Below are positions 43,146 to 51,066 of a DNA stretch of 64,000 nucleotides, piece by piece (position 1 is the first letter of the stretch; the number at the start of each line of letters is the position of its first letter). The translations under genes and the position numbers were made by a program. Source of the DNA: Dehalobacter sp. (GTDB lineage: Bacteria; Bacillota; Desulfitobacteriia; Desulfitobacteriales; Syntrophobotulaceae); contig JAMPIU010000143.1 of assembly GCA_023667845.1 (NCBI GenBank), positions 250,574-314,573 of the forward strand, read 5' to 3'. The notes beneath the pieces are model-generated. The model was not told where the DNA came from. It saw nothing but the letters and a program-made list of their open reading frames with translations, and did no database searches.

Positions 43146-43498
43146 TACAGCACCCTCAATATGCGGCAGACTTTTTTCAGAAGTTCAGGATCCGTCTCCG
43201 CATACACGGTGACGTGACAGCCACCGACTTCAATATCCAGCGTTGATTTTATTTCTTGACCTTGGGAAAGTTGCATCCACCCTTCCGGGACACAGCTTAC
43301 GATGGTTTCTTCTTTCCGTTTTGAAAGTTCCATACATGCAACCTTTCGTAACTGTCGCTGCCAATAAAAGTATGCATGCTTACTTATTCCTTTCTCCTGG
43401 CAGAAATCCTTAATGCTCTGTCCGCTGCATTGCCGGTCCTGTATCACCTGCATCCACTGTGATAGTCGGTACTCTGTTGTGACTTTTTGTATATTCAT
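43145..43498 (-). CDS. tnpA: IS66 accessory protein TnpA
   Basis: A 117-residue protein starting at ATG 43498 after GCGGAGTGG; the in-frame start at 43555 lacks a ribosome site. It has the helix-turn-helix DFCQEKGISKHAYFYWQRQLR of the IS66 Orf1 (transposase_8-like) family and a C-terminal strand IEVGGCHVTVYAETDPELLKKV. It probably binds the element ends. Confidence 0.9.
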   Translation of the reverse strand: MNIQKVTTEYRLSQWMQVIQDRQCSGQSIKDFCQEKGISKHAYFYWQRQLRKVACMELSKRKEETIVSCVPEGWMQLSQGQEIKSTLDIEVGGCHVTVYAETDPELLKKVCRILRVL

Positions 43499-43618
43499 AC
43501 AACCACTCCGCTTTGGTTGAAAAAGTGTGCAAACTTTTTCAACTTTTTCAACCATATTTATTGTGATTGTACTATCTTCAAGGCTACAATTCTATGTGAT
43601 GGTGTCTTTGACGCTTAC

Positions 43619-43626
43619 GTTGAATT
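43619..43626. repeat. Target-site duplication, right copy
   Basis: GTTGAATT repeats the bases left of the element. Its TTGAAT (43620-43625) also serves as the -35 of the dinD promoter. Confidence 0.9.
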
Positions 43627-43648
43627 AGAACGTATGTTCGTTTATAAT
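43620..43648 (+). promoter_or_regulatory. SOS promoter of dinD with LexA box
   Basis: -35 TTGAAT at 43620-43625, 17-base spacer, -10 TATAAT at 43643-43648. The LexA box AGAACGTATGTTCG (43627-43640) fills the spacer, so LexA would block RNA polymerase. The -35 lies within the IS66 target duplication. Confidence 0.8.
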
Positions 43649-43671
43649 TGTCTCAGAGGAGGAGAGCTCAT

Positions 43672-44508
43672 ATGACTGAGATTGAAAGATATTCGGAAAA
43701 AACTTTTGAAGCCATCAAACATTTTACTGCAGAAGGTATAGAGTTTTGGTATGCCAGAGAGTTAAAGGCTGTTTTGGAATACAAGCAATGGCGCAGGTTT
43801 AGTGAAGTTATCGATAAAGCAAAAATTGCTTGCCAAAACAGTGGCAATATTTTGTCTGACCATTTTGCCAACGTTGGCAAAATGGTTGATATCGGTTCAG
43901 GTGCTGAACGAGAGATAGAAGATATAATGCTTTCCCGTTACGCATGTTATTTAATTGTTCAAAATGGAGACTCTCGTAAAAAAGTGATTGCAATCGGACA
44001 AACCTATTTTGCCGTAAAGACACGTCAACAAGAATTAATCGAAAACTATGACCAGTTGACCGAAGAACAGAAGCGTTTTGCAATCCGTAACGAGATTATT
44101 GCCCATAATAAGTCTTTAGCTGAGGCGGCAAAAGGGGCCGGCGTTGTTGAAGCAAAGGATTATGCGATTTTTCAGAATAAAGGGTACCAAGGGTTGTATG
44201 GCGGCTTAGGGGTGAAAGAAATCCATGAACGCAAAGGCTTAAAGAAAAGCCAAAAAATACTCGACCATATGGGAAGCACGGAACTGGCGGCAAATCTATT
44301 CCGGGCCACTCAAACCGATGAAAAATTGAGAAGAGAGAATGTTAAAGGAAAAGAAAAAGCCAATCAGACTCATTTCCAAGTAGGGAAAAAGGTACGGCAA
44401 ACGATCAAAGAATTGGGAGGAACCATGCCGGAGGATTTACCGACACCTGGGAAGAGCATTCAGCAAATTGAGAAAGAACATAAGAATAGGTATAAGGAAA
44501 TAGAATAA
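43672..44508 (+). CDS. dinD: DNA damage-inducible protein D
   Basis: A 278-residue protein matching DinD along its length: a BRO-N-like start (FTAEGIEFWYARELKAVLEYKQWRRF), then VDIGSGAEREIEDIMLSRYACYLIVQNGD and FAVKTRQQELIE. It continues with KDYAIFQNKGYQGLYGGLG and ILDHMGSTELAANLFRATQTD. ATG 43672 is chosen for the AGAGGAGGAG site; an earlier in-frame start at 43648 overlaps the -10. E. coli DinD disrupts RecA filaments in vitro. A LexA box upstream predicts SOS control. Confidence 0.92.
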   Translation: MTEIERYSEKTFEAIKHFTAEGIEFWYARELKAVLEYKQWRRFSEVIDKAKIACQNSGNILSDHFANVGKMVDIGSGAEREIEDIMLSRYACYLIVQNGDSRKKVIAIGQTYFAVKTRQQELIENYDQLTEEQKRFAIRNEIIAHNKSLAEAAKGAGVVEAKDYAIFQNKGYQGLYGGLGVKEIHERKGLKKSQKILDHMGSTELAANLFRATQTDEKLRRENVKGKEKANQTHFQVGKKVRQTIKELGGTMPEDLPTPGKSIQQIEKEHKNRYKEIE

Positions 44509-44586
44509 GAAACGATTCCTTTGTTTTGCAGCGGCAACGTTCAGGTTCGAGAATACGTTCTGTAATTGGCTCTGCACTACGCGCAT

Positions 44587-44694
44587 TAAATTATATGGAC
44601 CGAGAACACCTGGAATCCGGTGACGGGCTGCACCAAAATATCTGACGGCTGTAAGAATTGCTATGCTTATCGTATGACCAGAAGAAATAGTTGA
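44587..44694 (+). pseudogene. DUF5131 (phage Gp37/Gp68) fragment
   Basis: A 36-codon open frame without a start reads [20 protein letters not shown] and [12 protein letters not shown] before TGA 44692-44694. This is the N-terminal radical-SAM-like C-x3-C-x2-C motif region of DUF5131 proteins. The rest of the roughly 240-residue protein is missing. Confidence 0.7.
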
Positions 44695-44714
44695 TATAAA
44701 AAAGTGTTTCTTCA

Positions 44715-45245
44715 TCATTTAGTAGCTTCTTTTTTTTCATTAGATATTTGCTTTTGATCATTATTTAGTTTTTTGTTCTCAGTAAATATTTTCTGGTTCT
44801 TTATAGATTCTTCGTCTATAAATATTGTGTATGTAGCTTCTTTCAACATAGGTTTATCAGCCAAAAGAATAAACTTGTTAGTTGAATTCTTTATTATATA
44901 GAGTCTATCATGTTCCTTGTCTTCTATATAGAAGTTTTTACCATAACCAAGCCTTTCCGCAATAGGAATAAACAAGAAGTAGAGAACTTCTAATGCAAGG
45001 AAAAAACATAATATTGAGACTGTAACAAATGCTGTTGCATTTTGTAAATCTTGTTGAAGATAAAAATTATAGATAACCAAAGAAATTGGAAATCCAATAA
45101 ATGTACCTAATACAAAATCTAAAAGTACCTTCTTTTTATCATCAATAAGTTTTCGTTCAAGAGGTTCTATTTTAAATAGAATAATTGCTTGAACAAACAG
45201 GCCACCTATAAACACTATTGCTGCCCAGCTAAATATTTCATTCAT
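44715..45245 (-). CDS. Membrane protein of unknown function
   Basis: A 176-residue protein with ATG 45245 behind GGGGTGTT; GTG 45254 overlaps that site. Three hydrophobic helices occur at about 5-25, 44-62 and 72-95. The C-terminal third is soluble and ends in a highly charged Lys/Asn/Gln/Glu tail. It is AT-rich like its neighbours. No family is recognised. Confidence 0.65.
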   Translation of the reverse strand: MNEIFSWAAIVFIGGLFVQAIILFKIEPLERKLIDDKKKVLLDFVLGTFIGFPISLVIYNFYLQQDLQNATAFVTVSILCFFLALEVLYFLFIPIAERLGYGKNFYIEDKEHDRLYIIKNSTNKFILLADKPMLKEATYTIFIDEESIKNQKIFTENKKLNNDQKQISNEKKEATK

Positions 45246-45384
45246 AAATAACACCCCGATATCATGTTATCATTGATAAATCGCAGATAGAAAAATGGGT
45301 GCTCTCTCGAAAGTAAGCTCCCGTTAAATGATTATTTCGAAAAATACACTGTAGCGAGTTTCATTAAGTATATCACTGTTGTGA

Positions 45385-45597
45385 TTAACGGTAAGGTTTT
45401 CTATTATCAGTAAGCCCGAGCAAATAGTCAATACTTGTACCGTAGAATTTCGCGAGTTTAATCAGCGAGACACTGGGAATATCCAAAGTTCCGCTTTCAT
45501 ACCTGGAATAGGTTGTCTGGCTGACATTTAACAAATCAGCGAGCGTTTGTTGATTGAGGTCACGGTCTTCTCTTAAATCTCTGAGTCGTTGGTACAT
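45385..45597 (-). CDS. XRE-type HTH regulator
   Basis: A 70-residue protein. ATG 45597 is chosen because AGGTGAT precedes it by 6 bases. It is a single helix-turn-helix domain: LRDLREDRDLNQQTLADLLNVSQTTYSRYESGTLDIPSVSLIKLA. Such proteins are small repressors. Two 17-bp palindromic sites lie upstream, one of them overlapping a divergent promoter. Confidence 0.9.
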   Translation of the reverse strand: MYQRLRDLREDRDLNQQTLADLLNVSQTTYSRYESGTLDIPSVSLIKLAKFYGTSIDYLLGLTDNRKPYR

Positions 45598-45624
45598 AAT
45601 AATCACCTGGGTACTATTGTAAAT

Positions 45625-45670
45625 TATGCAATAAGCGCATATTGATTTTTATGCGCTTTTCGCATAAAAT
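45625..45670. promoter_or_regulatory. Divergent promoter region with two operators
   Basis: TATGCA-N5-CGCATA at 45625-45641 and TATGCG-N5-CGCATA at 45650-45666 lie 25 bp apart centre to centre. A plus-strand promoter, TTGATT (45642-45647), 17-base spacer, TAAAAT (45665-45670), is overlapped by the second site. The XRE protein at 45385 is the likely ligand. Confidence 0.65.
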
Positions 45671-45783
45671 AGTATTTGCTGAATCATCTCATAGTATGAA
45701 TACCGAAGAATCATTTATTGAGTTAGCAATGACCGTCCTGATGATTCAAGTAACCCTAAAGAATTTATGAGGAGCGGGAAAAG

Positions 45784-46122
45784 ATGCAAGAAGGCAAACA
45801 TAAGCAAATGGATGATACGATCCGGCTCGTAAGGTGGTTATCCGAACATCCCAAAATCCAAAGCAGGCTGTGTGATGGGGAATTTGAATCGACAGCGGGA
45901 GAGTGTATCGAAATGATCGAAATGCTGGAGAAATATTCATTCTACGATATGATCTTCATTCTTTTGATGAAGAATCGCCACGATCCGGTGATCGATGAGG
46001 CCCTTACCAAGACTGTTACGGAAAAGATCGCAAATGAATGGGAGAGAATCGGAACGGAGCAAATGTGCCGAGATATTAAAGAACGGATCAGAAAGGAAAT
46101 AAAGATAAATGAGGTTTCATAA
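45784..46122 (+). CDS. Small helical protein of unknown function
   Basis: A 112-residue protein with a GAGGAGCGGG site before ATG 45784. It is mostly helical and charged (RLVRWLSEHPKIQSRLCDGE, CIEMIEMLEKYSFYDMIFILL, IANEWERIGTEQMCRDIKER). No domain is recognised. It is divergent from the XRE regulator, and its promoter carries that regulator's putative operator, so it is probably the repressed target. Confidence 0.65.
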   Translation: MQEGKHKQMDDTIRLVRWLSEHPKIQSRLCDGEFESTAGECIEMIEMLEKYSFYDMIFILLMKNRHDPVIDEALTKTVTEKIANEWERIGTEQMCRDIKERIRKEIKINEVS

Positions 46123-46205
46123 TAACGGGACCTAAAGTGAATTTATCATCAGTTGTTAAAAAATCGAAACGGGGGATCATGGTTAAGTTAATTTATAGGA
46201 GTTCT

Positions 46206-46871
46206 TTATTTTTTCTTTTTTCTTAATAGAAACCAAGCCACAATAGCAGCTACAACACCATAGCCGAGAACAGAAGAACCGGATTCATCTTGATTGCTAT
46301 TTGTCTCTATCATTTCTTGAGTTTCTTGTTCCGAAGAAGCTTGTTCTTCAGTGACTGTTGAAACAGGCTTTGCTTTTTCGTCAATATTTAAAGTGATACT
46401 ATTTGTTTTTCCATTACTTGATTTAGCTGTTATGATCGCGGAACCAGGATTTATTGCTGTAACCATACCATCTTCACTAACTATAGCAACATTGATATCA
46501 CTTGATGACCAAGTAATAGATTTATTCTCTGCATCTGAAGGGTAAATAGCAGCACTTAATACAGTTTCGGCTCCAACTTCTAATACAGTGTTATCCATAG
46601 AATTGATCATTACAGAGCTAACGTCAACTGGTTCAGGGATTGTTGTTTTTTCTGGTGTTTCATATGGGCAGACTCCATTAGGATGTAAGTGAGGGCCGTA
46701 ACCATGATGATAATGGTAATAACCTAATCCACTAGCATTTTTGTTATCTCTGTGTCCACCGTTTGAATCAGTTCTTCCTGAATGGGCAAAAGTATTAGAT
46801 GAAAATAACAACAAAATAATTACGATAGATAATAGGATTCTTCCAATTGTTTTTGTTTTTTCTCTTATCAA
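46206..46871 (-). CDS. Secreted YHYH/Ig-like surface protein
   Basis: A 221-residue protein. The signal peptide (IGRILLSIVIILLLFSSNTFAHS) is followed by a YHYH domain: HSGRTDSNGGHRDNKNASGLGYYHYHHGYGPHLH, with histidines likely binding metal. A BIG2 Ig-like domain follows (LSAAIYPSDAENKSITWSSSD, GSAIITAKSSNGKT). A Ser/Thr/Glu linker and a C-terminal membrane helix ending in KKKK anchor it. It is expected on the outer surface, fixed by its C-terminus. AGATG upstream is a weak ribosome site. Confidence 0.85.
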   Translation of the reverse strand: MIREKTKTIGRILLSIVIILLLFSSNTFAHSGRTDSNGGHRDNKNASGLGYYHYHHGYGPHLHPNGVCPYETPEKTTIPEPVDVSSVMINSMDNTVLEVGAETVLSAAIYPSDAENKSITWSSSDINVAIVSEDGMVTAINPGSAIITAKSSNGKTNSITLNIDEKAKPVSTVTEEQASSEQETQEMIETNSNQDESGSSVLGYGVVAAIVAWFLLRKKKK

Positions 46872-47160
46872 CGAAACATCTCCCTAGTAATAGTAAAGAA
46901 TGAGCCTAGTTAAGTGTTGAAAATTGTAAATTTCTATATAAAAAAGTCGAAACCCCTTAACAACATAAGAACCATTATTCTTTCAAGAATAACAGTTCAA
47001 ATTATGGATACATTTTTTGATTCAATTGCTAAAAATTCCGATTTTAGAAAATTACAAGTTTATTTTAACATAATTTACTAAATATTTGTGAAAAAATTTG
47101 GGAATTTAGAAAAACAGTAATTCAAAAAATTCGAATAACTGTTTCTGGTGGAAAAAAATT
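46872..47160. other. AT-rich intergenic stretch
   Basis: No gene is seen on either strand. A near-perfect inverted repeat AAACAGTAATTC/GAATAACTGTTT lies at 47113-47143. Confidence 0.4.
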
Positions 47161-47251
47161 TCTTTAAAAGTTTCTGTCGGCTATCGTGTAAAATCCCTTC
47201 GGGGTACGCAGTTCCGCCGTTGGGCGCTGGAAGTGCTGAAGGTGCAGAATT
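47161..47251 (+). pseudogene. RhuM-family fragment
   Basis: The frame reads KVSVGYRVKSLRGTQFRRWALEVLK, the most conserved motif of RhuM/virulence-type proteins found in mobile islands. The N-terminal frame is AT-rich noise, and the frame after it runs into GC-rich unrelated sequence. Only about 30 codons of a roughly 330-residue protein remain. Confidence 0.6.
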
Positions 47252-47351
47252 ACGTAAAGCTCATTGTACTAGGGCGGCCTTGCGGCCGCCAATCCCTCAA
47301 AATGATGCCTTGGAACCAGCCATGCTCTCCGGACAGCTTAGCCGGAATATT

Positions 47352-47591
47352 TTATTCTTGGGGGGGATCGTAGAGGTCGTCCGTGGTAGTATCTACCACT
47401 TTAATATCTCTCTTGCTTGCCAGATCCCCACTGGGAGTTGCAAAAATATTTTTTGCCGTGATGAGGTCCATGACCGCCCCGACTTGGGTAAGCGTAAGGC
47501 CTGTCTTTGGCTGGGGAAGGGTAATGGTAAACGCATTACCACCTGCGGTCGTGAATACCATTCTTAAAACTTTCTGGTTAGTGATTGCCAT
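47352..47591 (-). CDS. DUF2922 protein
   Basis: A 79-residue protein with the DUF2922 pattern: an N-terminal LRMVFTTAGGNAFTITLPQPKTGL, TQVGAVMDLITAKNIFATPSGD and the C-terminal strand KVVDTTTDDLYDPP. It is encoded 38 bases downstream of a DUF1659 gene, the pairing seen throughout Bacillota. Function unknown. Confidence 0.85.
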   Translation of the reverse strand: MAITNQKVLRMVFTTAGGNAFTITLPQPKTGLTLTQVGAVMDLITAKNIFATPSGDLASKRDIKVVDTTTDDLYDPPQE

Positions 47592-47629
47592 GCTCTGTCA
47601 CCACCCTGGAATTATTTGCTCCGGCCGGT

Positions 47630-47854
47630 TTATTCATCGGTCAGCTCGAAAATTTTCAGGCGGCGGATATCTGTCAATGGATAATCCACCAGGCTTGATA
47701 AAGCGACAGCCACATCGTATACGTCCTGATCGGTTGCCGTTGCTTTAACGCCGGTCAGGCTTTTTTGCCGGAGAACAGGCGCACCGCCGGCGGTAGTCCC
47801 TGTCTGATAGCGGGTTGCCAGCACTGAATCCAATGTGTTTACCACTAATGTCAT
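47630..47854 (-). CDS. DUF1659 protein
   Basis: A 74-residue protein with AGAGGTAAGC before the ATG at 47854. It has the DUF1659 features NTLDSVLATRYQTGTTAGG, PVLRQKSLTGVKATATDQDV and VAVALSSLVDYPLTDIRRLKIFEL. It is first in the DUF1659-DUF2922 pair. Function unknown. Confidence 0.85.
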   Translation of the reverse strand: MTLVVNTLDSVLATRYQTGTTAGGAPVLRQKSLTGVKATATDQDVYDVAVALSSLVDYPLTDIRRLKIFELTDE

Positions 47855-47946
47855 AAGCTTACCTCTTTTCCTGGTTTTCTGCTTGTCCGAAGAGCATGTC
47901 CTTTTTAGTATATGCCCATCGTTTTCCGGGGGTGACTGTAAAGAAA

Positions 47947-48837
47947 TTAATCTTTTACATCAATTACTTGATTTACCTGTACTTTCGAAGCTGCCCGGGA
48001 AGCTTTCTCTATTCGCGTTAACTTGTTGATTGTCTTTGTCATTAACTGATTGGCATGGGCTATATATAAGCTACACGCGTCCGGGTCCGCTGCGGCCATT
48101 TCTTTGATGGCGACAAAGAGTTCCTCCAGTCCTTTGGTTATCAGCTCAAAGCGGGCATCTGCCTGGCTCATGGAGAGGTTGAGCTTTAAGAGTTTGCTTT
48201 CGTTTTCTATCTCGGCGATGTGTTTGGCTGTCGTATTTTCATTTTCCAGGACATCAAGCTTACGCTGCAGCTTCAAAACATTTCCTTGCTCGGCCCATAC
48301 GGCTTGCAGGTTATCCGTGGCTTCTTTTTTCGCCCGATCGCGCTCATCTGATAATTTGGAGATTTTATCTTTTTGCTCATCACAGATTTTCTGCAGCTCT
48401 TCTTTCCCGGCAAGCTCCTGGTTCCTCACATATACCGCCTGCTGCAGCTGCTGCTTGCTCATGCTGCCTGCATCATTCTCAGCGATAAACGCATCCCGCT
48501 GATCTTCCGGGAGCCCAAGAAGAATGAGGGCCTGGGTGTAGGTTAGATTCGTCACCGGTGACGAATCTGACATTTCCTGATCTTCGGATGAGACAAGCAG
48601 TTTAGCCCCATATTCATCAAAGATTTGCATCATCCTATCTGCAGTTCTTTGAGAATAACTTACCGATTCCTCCAGCCACTTGCCCCATTCCCCATAGGGC
48701 AGCAGCGCTTTGGCTTCCTTCAGGCGTTTTCCTACTTCGACGGCGCTGGCCAGCAGAATTTTACTGGTTTGTTGTTTAATCGTATTGATTTCAGCCGCGA
48801 TGACAGGCGGCGTGCGTTCTGTCAGCAAATCGCTCAT
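47947..48837 (-). CDS. DUF3102 protein with long coiled coil
   Basis: A 296-residue protein. ATG 48837 is used because the upstream frame lacks a ribosome site, whereas GGAAAGACGG precedes 48837. The N-terminal DUF3102 domain reads KILLASAVEVGKRLKEAKALLPYGEWGKWLEESVSYSQRTADRMMQIFDEYG. A coiled coil of about 100 residues and a helical tail follow. DUF3102 proteins are common on plasmids and phages and resemble ParB/KilA-type DNA-binding proteins. No catalytic motif is present. Confidence 0.85.
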   Translation of the reverse strand: MSDLLTERTPPVIAAEINTIKQQTSKILLASAVEVGKRLKEAKALLPYGEWGKWLEESVSYSQRTADRMMQIFDEYGAKLLVSSEDQEMSDSSPVTNLTYTQALILLGLPEDQRDAFIAENDAGSMSKQQLQQAVYVRNQELAGKEELQKICDEQKDKISKLSDERDRAKKEATDNLQAVWAEQGNVLKLQRKLDVLENENTTAKHIAEIENESKLLKLNLSMSQADARFELITKGLEELFVAIKEMAAADPDACSLYIAHANQLMTKTINKLTRIEKASRAASKVQVNQVIDVKD

Positions 48838-48981
48838 ATTGATACCGTCTTTCCTGTACTTTATTGGCATCATATGGGATAAGCTTGACAACAGTGACAA
48901 CAGGTTTGTAACCTTAAAGGCAAAGCGCTTACCCTATGTAAAATTTGAACACTTATGATAGACAAGTCATATAATAATATT

Positions 48982-49016
48982 GGGTCATATAGGTCATTGG
49001 TAGTAGTGTCAATCAT
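48982..49016 (-). pseudogene. DUF2922 tail fragment
   Basis: On the minus strand the codons read MIDTTTNDLYDP, nearly the same as the end of the intact DUF2922 protein at 47352 (VDTTTDDLYDP). This is the remnant of a second DUF2922 gene, now lying upstream of the DUF3102 gene. Confidence 0.45.
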
Positions 49017-49057
49017 AAGCAGGAATCCGGCTGCGTAGAACAGCTGGATTCCTGCTT
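49017..49057. terminator. Strong hairpin, probable terminator
   Basis: AAGCAGGAATCCGGCTG pairs with CAGCTGGATTCCTGCTT with one mismatch, then GTTTTC. It can act for transcription from the left and lies beside the DUF2922 fragment. Confidence 0.65.
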
Positions 49058-49202
49058 GTTTTCGAGTATGCGCATACAATTTATTCGGTTATTGAAGGCA
49101 TTCATCTGAACAAGCCTTGGATTTCTTTGTATGGATAAAGCCTATGCTTCGGGAGTATTATATAATCATCTGATGTTCACCTAATGTCATGGAGGGTCTG
49201 TT

Positions 49203-50153
49203 ATGTCTGAGATTTATCTTGCGGGCGGCTGTTTTTGGGGTGTGGAAAAATTGATTGCGTCTATTCGCGGGGTTCATTCCACGCAAGTGGGCTATGCCAA
49301 TGGCAAGACCGCGAACCCGACCTATGAGGATGTGTGTCAGCGCGGCAGCGGACATGCCGAGACGGTGTATGTAGACTATGATCCGGAGATTGTGCCGCTG
49401 GAATTCTTGCTGGAATTATATTATCAGGCGATTGATCCGGTCTCGCTCAACCGGCAGGGCGGCGACAAGGGGACCCAATACCGTACCGGGATTTATTATG
49501 TGGATATTAATGATCTGCCGGTGATAGAACGATCCGTGGCCAAGCTGCAAAAAAGCTACGATAAACCTGTCGTGATCGAGATAAAAGCAATGGAGAACTT
49601 TTGTCCGGCGGAAGAGTACCACCAAAAATATCTGGATAAAAATCCGGATGGCTACTGTCACATCGGCAAGGATAAATTCACGAAGGCGGCAGCGGCCATT
49701 ATCAACCCGGCCGATTATCATGCGCCGGATCCTGACAGGCTGCGCCAAACCCTGACCGGAACGCAGTACGAAGTGACGCAGAATAATGCCACCGAGCCGC
49801 CGTTTCATAACGCGTTCTGGGACACTTTCCGGCCGGGCATTTATGTGGATATTACAACAGGCGAGCCGCTTTTTGCCTCCTCGGATAAATTCGAATCAGG
49901 ATGCGGCTGGCCGAGCTTTACCAAGCCTATTGACCCCAATGTGGTCTGGGAAAAGACCGATACTTCCCATAGCATGCTGCGGACCGAGGTCAGGAGCCAC
50001 GCCGGCGACGCTCATCTGGGGCATGTGTTTGCTGATGGACCAAGGGAATCCGGCGGTCTGCGATACTGTATCAACAGCGCCTCGCTGCGGTTCGTGCCCA
50101 AAGAAGATATGGAGCGGGAAGGGTACGGAAATTTAATTGGACTTGTGAAGTAG
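49203..50153 (+). CDS. msrAB: Methionine sulfoxide reductase A/B fusion
   Basis: A 316-residue bifunctional enzyme. The MsrA domain (about 1-155) has catalytic C10 in [10 protein letters not shown] and the [15 protein letters not shown] motif. The MsrB domain (about 175-310) has [22 protein letters not shown] and catalytic Cys in [11 protein letters not shown]. Together they reduce both S- and R-methionine sulfoxides in proteins. GGAGGGTC precedes ATG 49203. The usual CxxC zinc pair of MsrB is not evident. Confidence 0.96.
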   Translation: MSEIYLAGGCFWGVEKLIASIRGVHSTQVGYANGKTANPTYEDVCQRGSGHAETVYVDYDPEIVPLEFLLELYYQAIDPVSLNRQGGDKGTQYRTGIYYVDINDLPVIERSVAKLQKSYDKPVVIEIKAMENFCPAEEYHQKYLDKNPDGYCHIGKDKFTKAAAAIINPADYHAPDPDRLRQTLTGTQYEVTQNNATEPPFHNAFWDTFRPGIYVDITTGEPLFASSDKFESGCGWPSFTKPIDPNVVWEKTDTSHSMLRTEVRSHAGDAHLGHVFADGPRESGGLRYCINSASLRFVPKEDMEREGYGNLIGLVK

Positions 50154-50352
50154 AGGTCAGCAATGGTCGATGGCTGGAAATGGTCCTGACCAAACTGAAA
50201 AATCAAACAGGAATGCGTACATTGATGGAAGCTGCCAACGACATGGTGCAGATGCATGCGCCATCTGTCATTCGGCGCCTATGCCCAGGCCATTATGCCC
50301 GGAAAGATCAATTCTGTCATTTTATTTCACAAAAAGTAATTCCTACCAGAAA

Positions 50353-50538
50353 TTCGGAACTGTAGGAAGCTTTGTTACACCCTTTAATGACAAAGTCAAT
50401 CAAGCAAGAAGGGGTGACTTGATGCTGGAGATAGATAAACTTGTCTCAGAGCTTGCCTACATGAATATACCCAAAGAGCGGCTTATCTCCAGGATCGAAG
50501 AAATATATTTTAAGAAGGAGGGCAAGAAAATTGATTGA
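50353..50538 (+). pseudogene. GntR (YtrA-type) regulator, C-terminal remnant
   Basis: The frame that ends at TGA 50536-50538 reads FGTVGSFVTPFNDKVNQARR and GDLMLEIDKLVSELAYMN, IPKERLISRIEEIY. This corresponds to the wing and C-terminal helices of YtrA-type GntR regulators, which normally sit directly before an ABC ATPase gene as here. The DNA-binding winged helix is missing; upstream 50154-50352 carries no matching sequence. Confidence 0.6.
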
Positions 50539-51055
50539 GGTTAAAAATCTGACCAAATGTTTTGACAAAAATAAAGTTTTGGATGACTTAAATATTCATG
50601 TCAGGAAAGCATCGGTATATGGCCTGCTTGGGCCGAATGGCGCCGGGAAAACGACGCTGATTAAGCATTTAACCGGATTATACCGCCAGGATCAAGGAAC
50701 AGTGACGATTGACCATAAGCCGGTCTACGAAAATCCTGAGGTTAAGGCTCAAATGGTTTACATACCTGACGATTTGTATTTCTTTTCTCAATACAGTATT
50801 GATGAAACAGCAAAGTTCTACGCAAAAATATATCCCAAATGGAATTGGAACAGATACGAGCAATTAAAGCAGGTATTTCCTATCGACAGCAAGAAATTAA
50901 AGGGATATCTCAGGGAGTTGGAAAATAATCAAATTCAGTCAGACCTCACAGGCTCAGTTTCCTGGAGCTTGGGCAGGAAATTGGTAAGATCTATATTCGG
51001 CTTTAAGCTTAACGGAAGATTGGTGCCGTCTGAGTTTATTCTATCCGACTGTTAG
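50531..51055 (+). pseudogene. ABC ATPase N-half fused to an unrelated tail
   Basis: The 174-codon frame from TTG 50531 (GGAGGG upstream) begins as an ABC ATPase: MIEVKNLTKCFDKNKVLDDL, Walker A GLLGPNGAGKTTLIKHLTGL, and the region up to VFPIDSKKLKG. Signature and Walker B motifs are absent. From about residue 128 it reads RELENNQIQSDLTGSVSWSLGRKLVRSIFG, which resembles the C-terminal segment of some glycosyltransferase-type proteins (LTxSxSWxLGRKLxR). A deletion has joined two genes in frame. The product cannot hydrolyse ATP as a transporter subunit. Confidence 0.7.
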
Positions 51056-51066
51056 ACAGGAGGCGC

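Larger units (their letters stand above)
40806..43618. mobile_element. Complete IS66-family insertion sequence
   Basis: The 2813-bp element has ends GTAAGCGTCAAACAG at 40806 and its inverse GTCTTTGACGCTTAC ending at 43618, matching the IS66 terminal GTAAGCG. It is flanked by an exact 8-bp repeat GTTGAATT. It carries, on the minus strand, tnpA, tnpB, tnpC and a passenger gene, all intact. The intact genes, ends and target repeat suggest a recent insertion that may still be mobile. Confidence 0.93.

Noticed and set aside
47148-47567. 139-codon plus frame over the RhuM fragment and DUF2922 gene
   Set aside because: It joins non-coding bases to the antisense of DUF2922. The recognised motifs are in other frames.
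50180-50365. 61-codon frame reading GMRTLMEAANDMVQMHAP
   Set aside because: It has no ribosome site and overlaps another frame. It sits in the degraded stretch before the GntR remnant and I could not relate it to any family.
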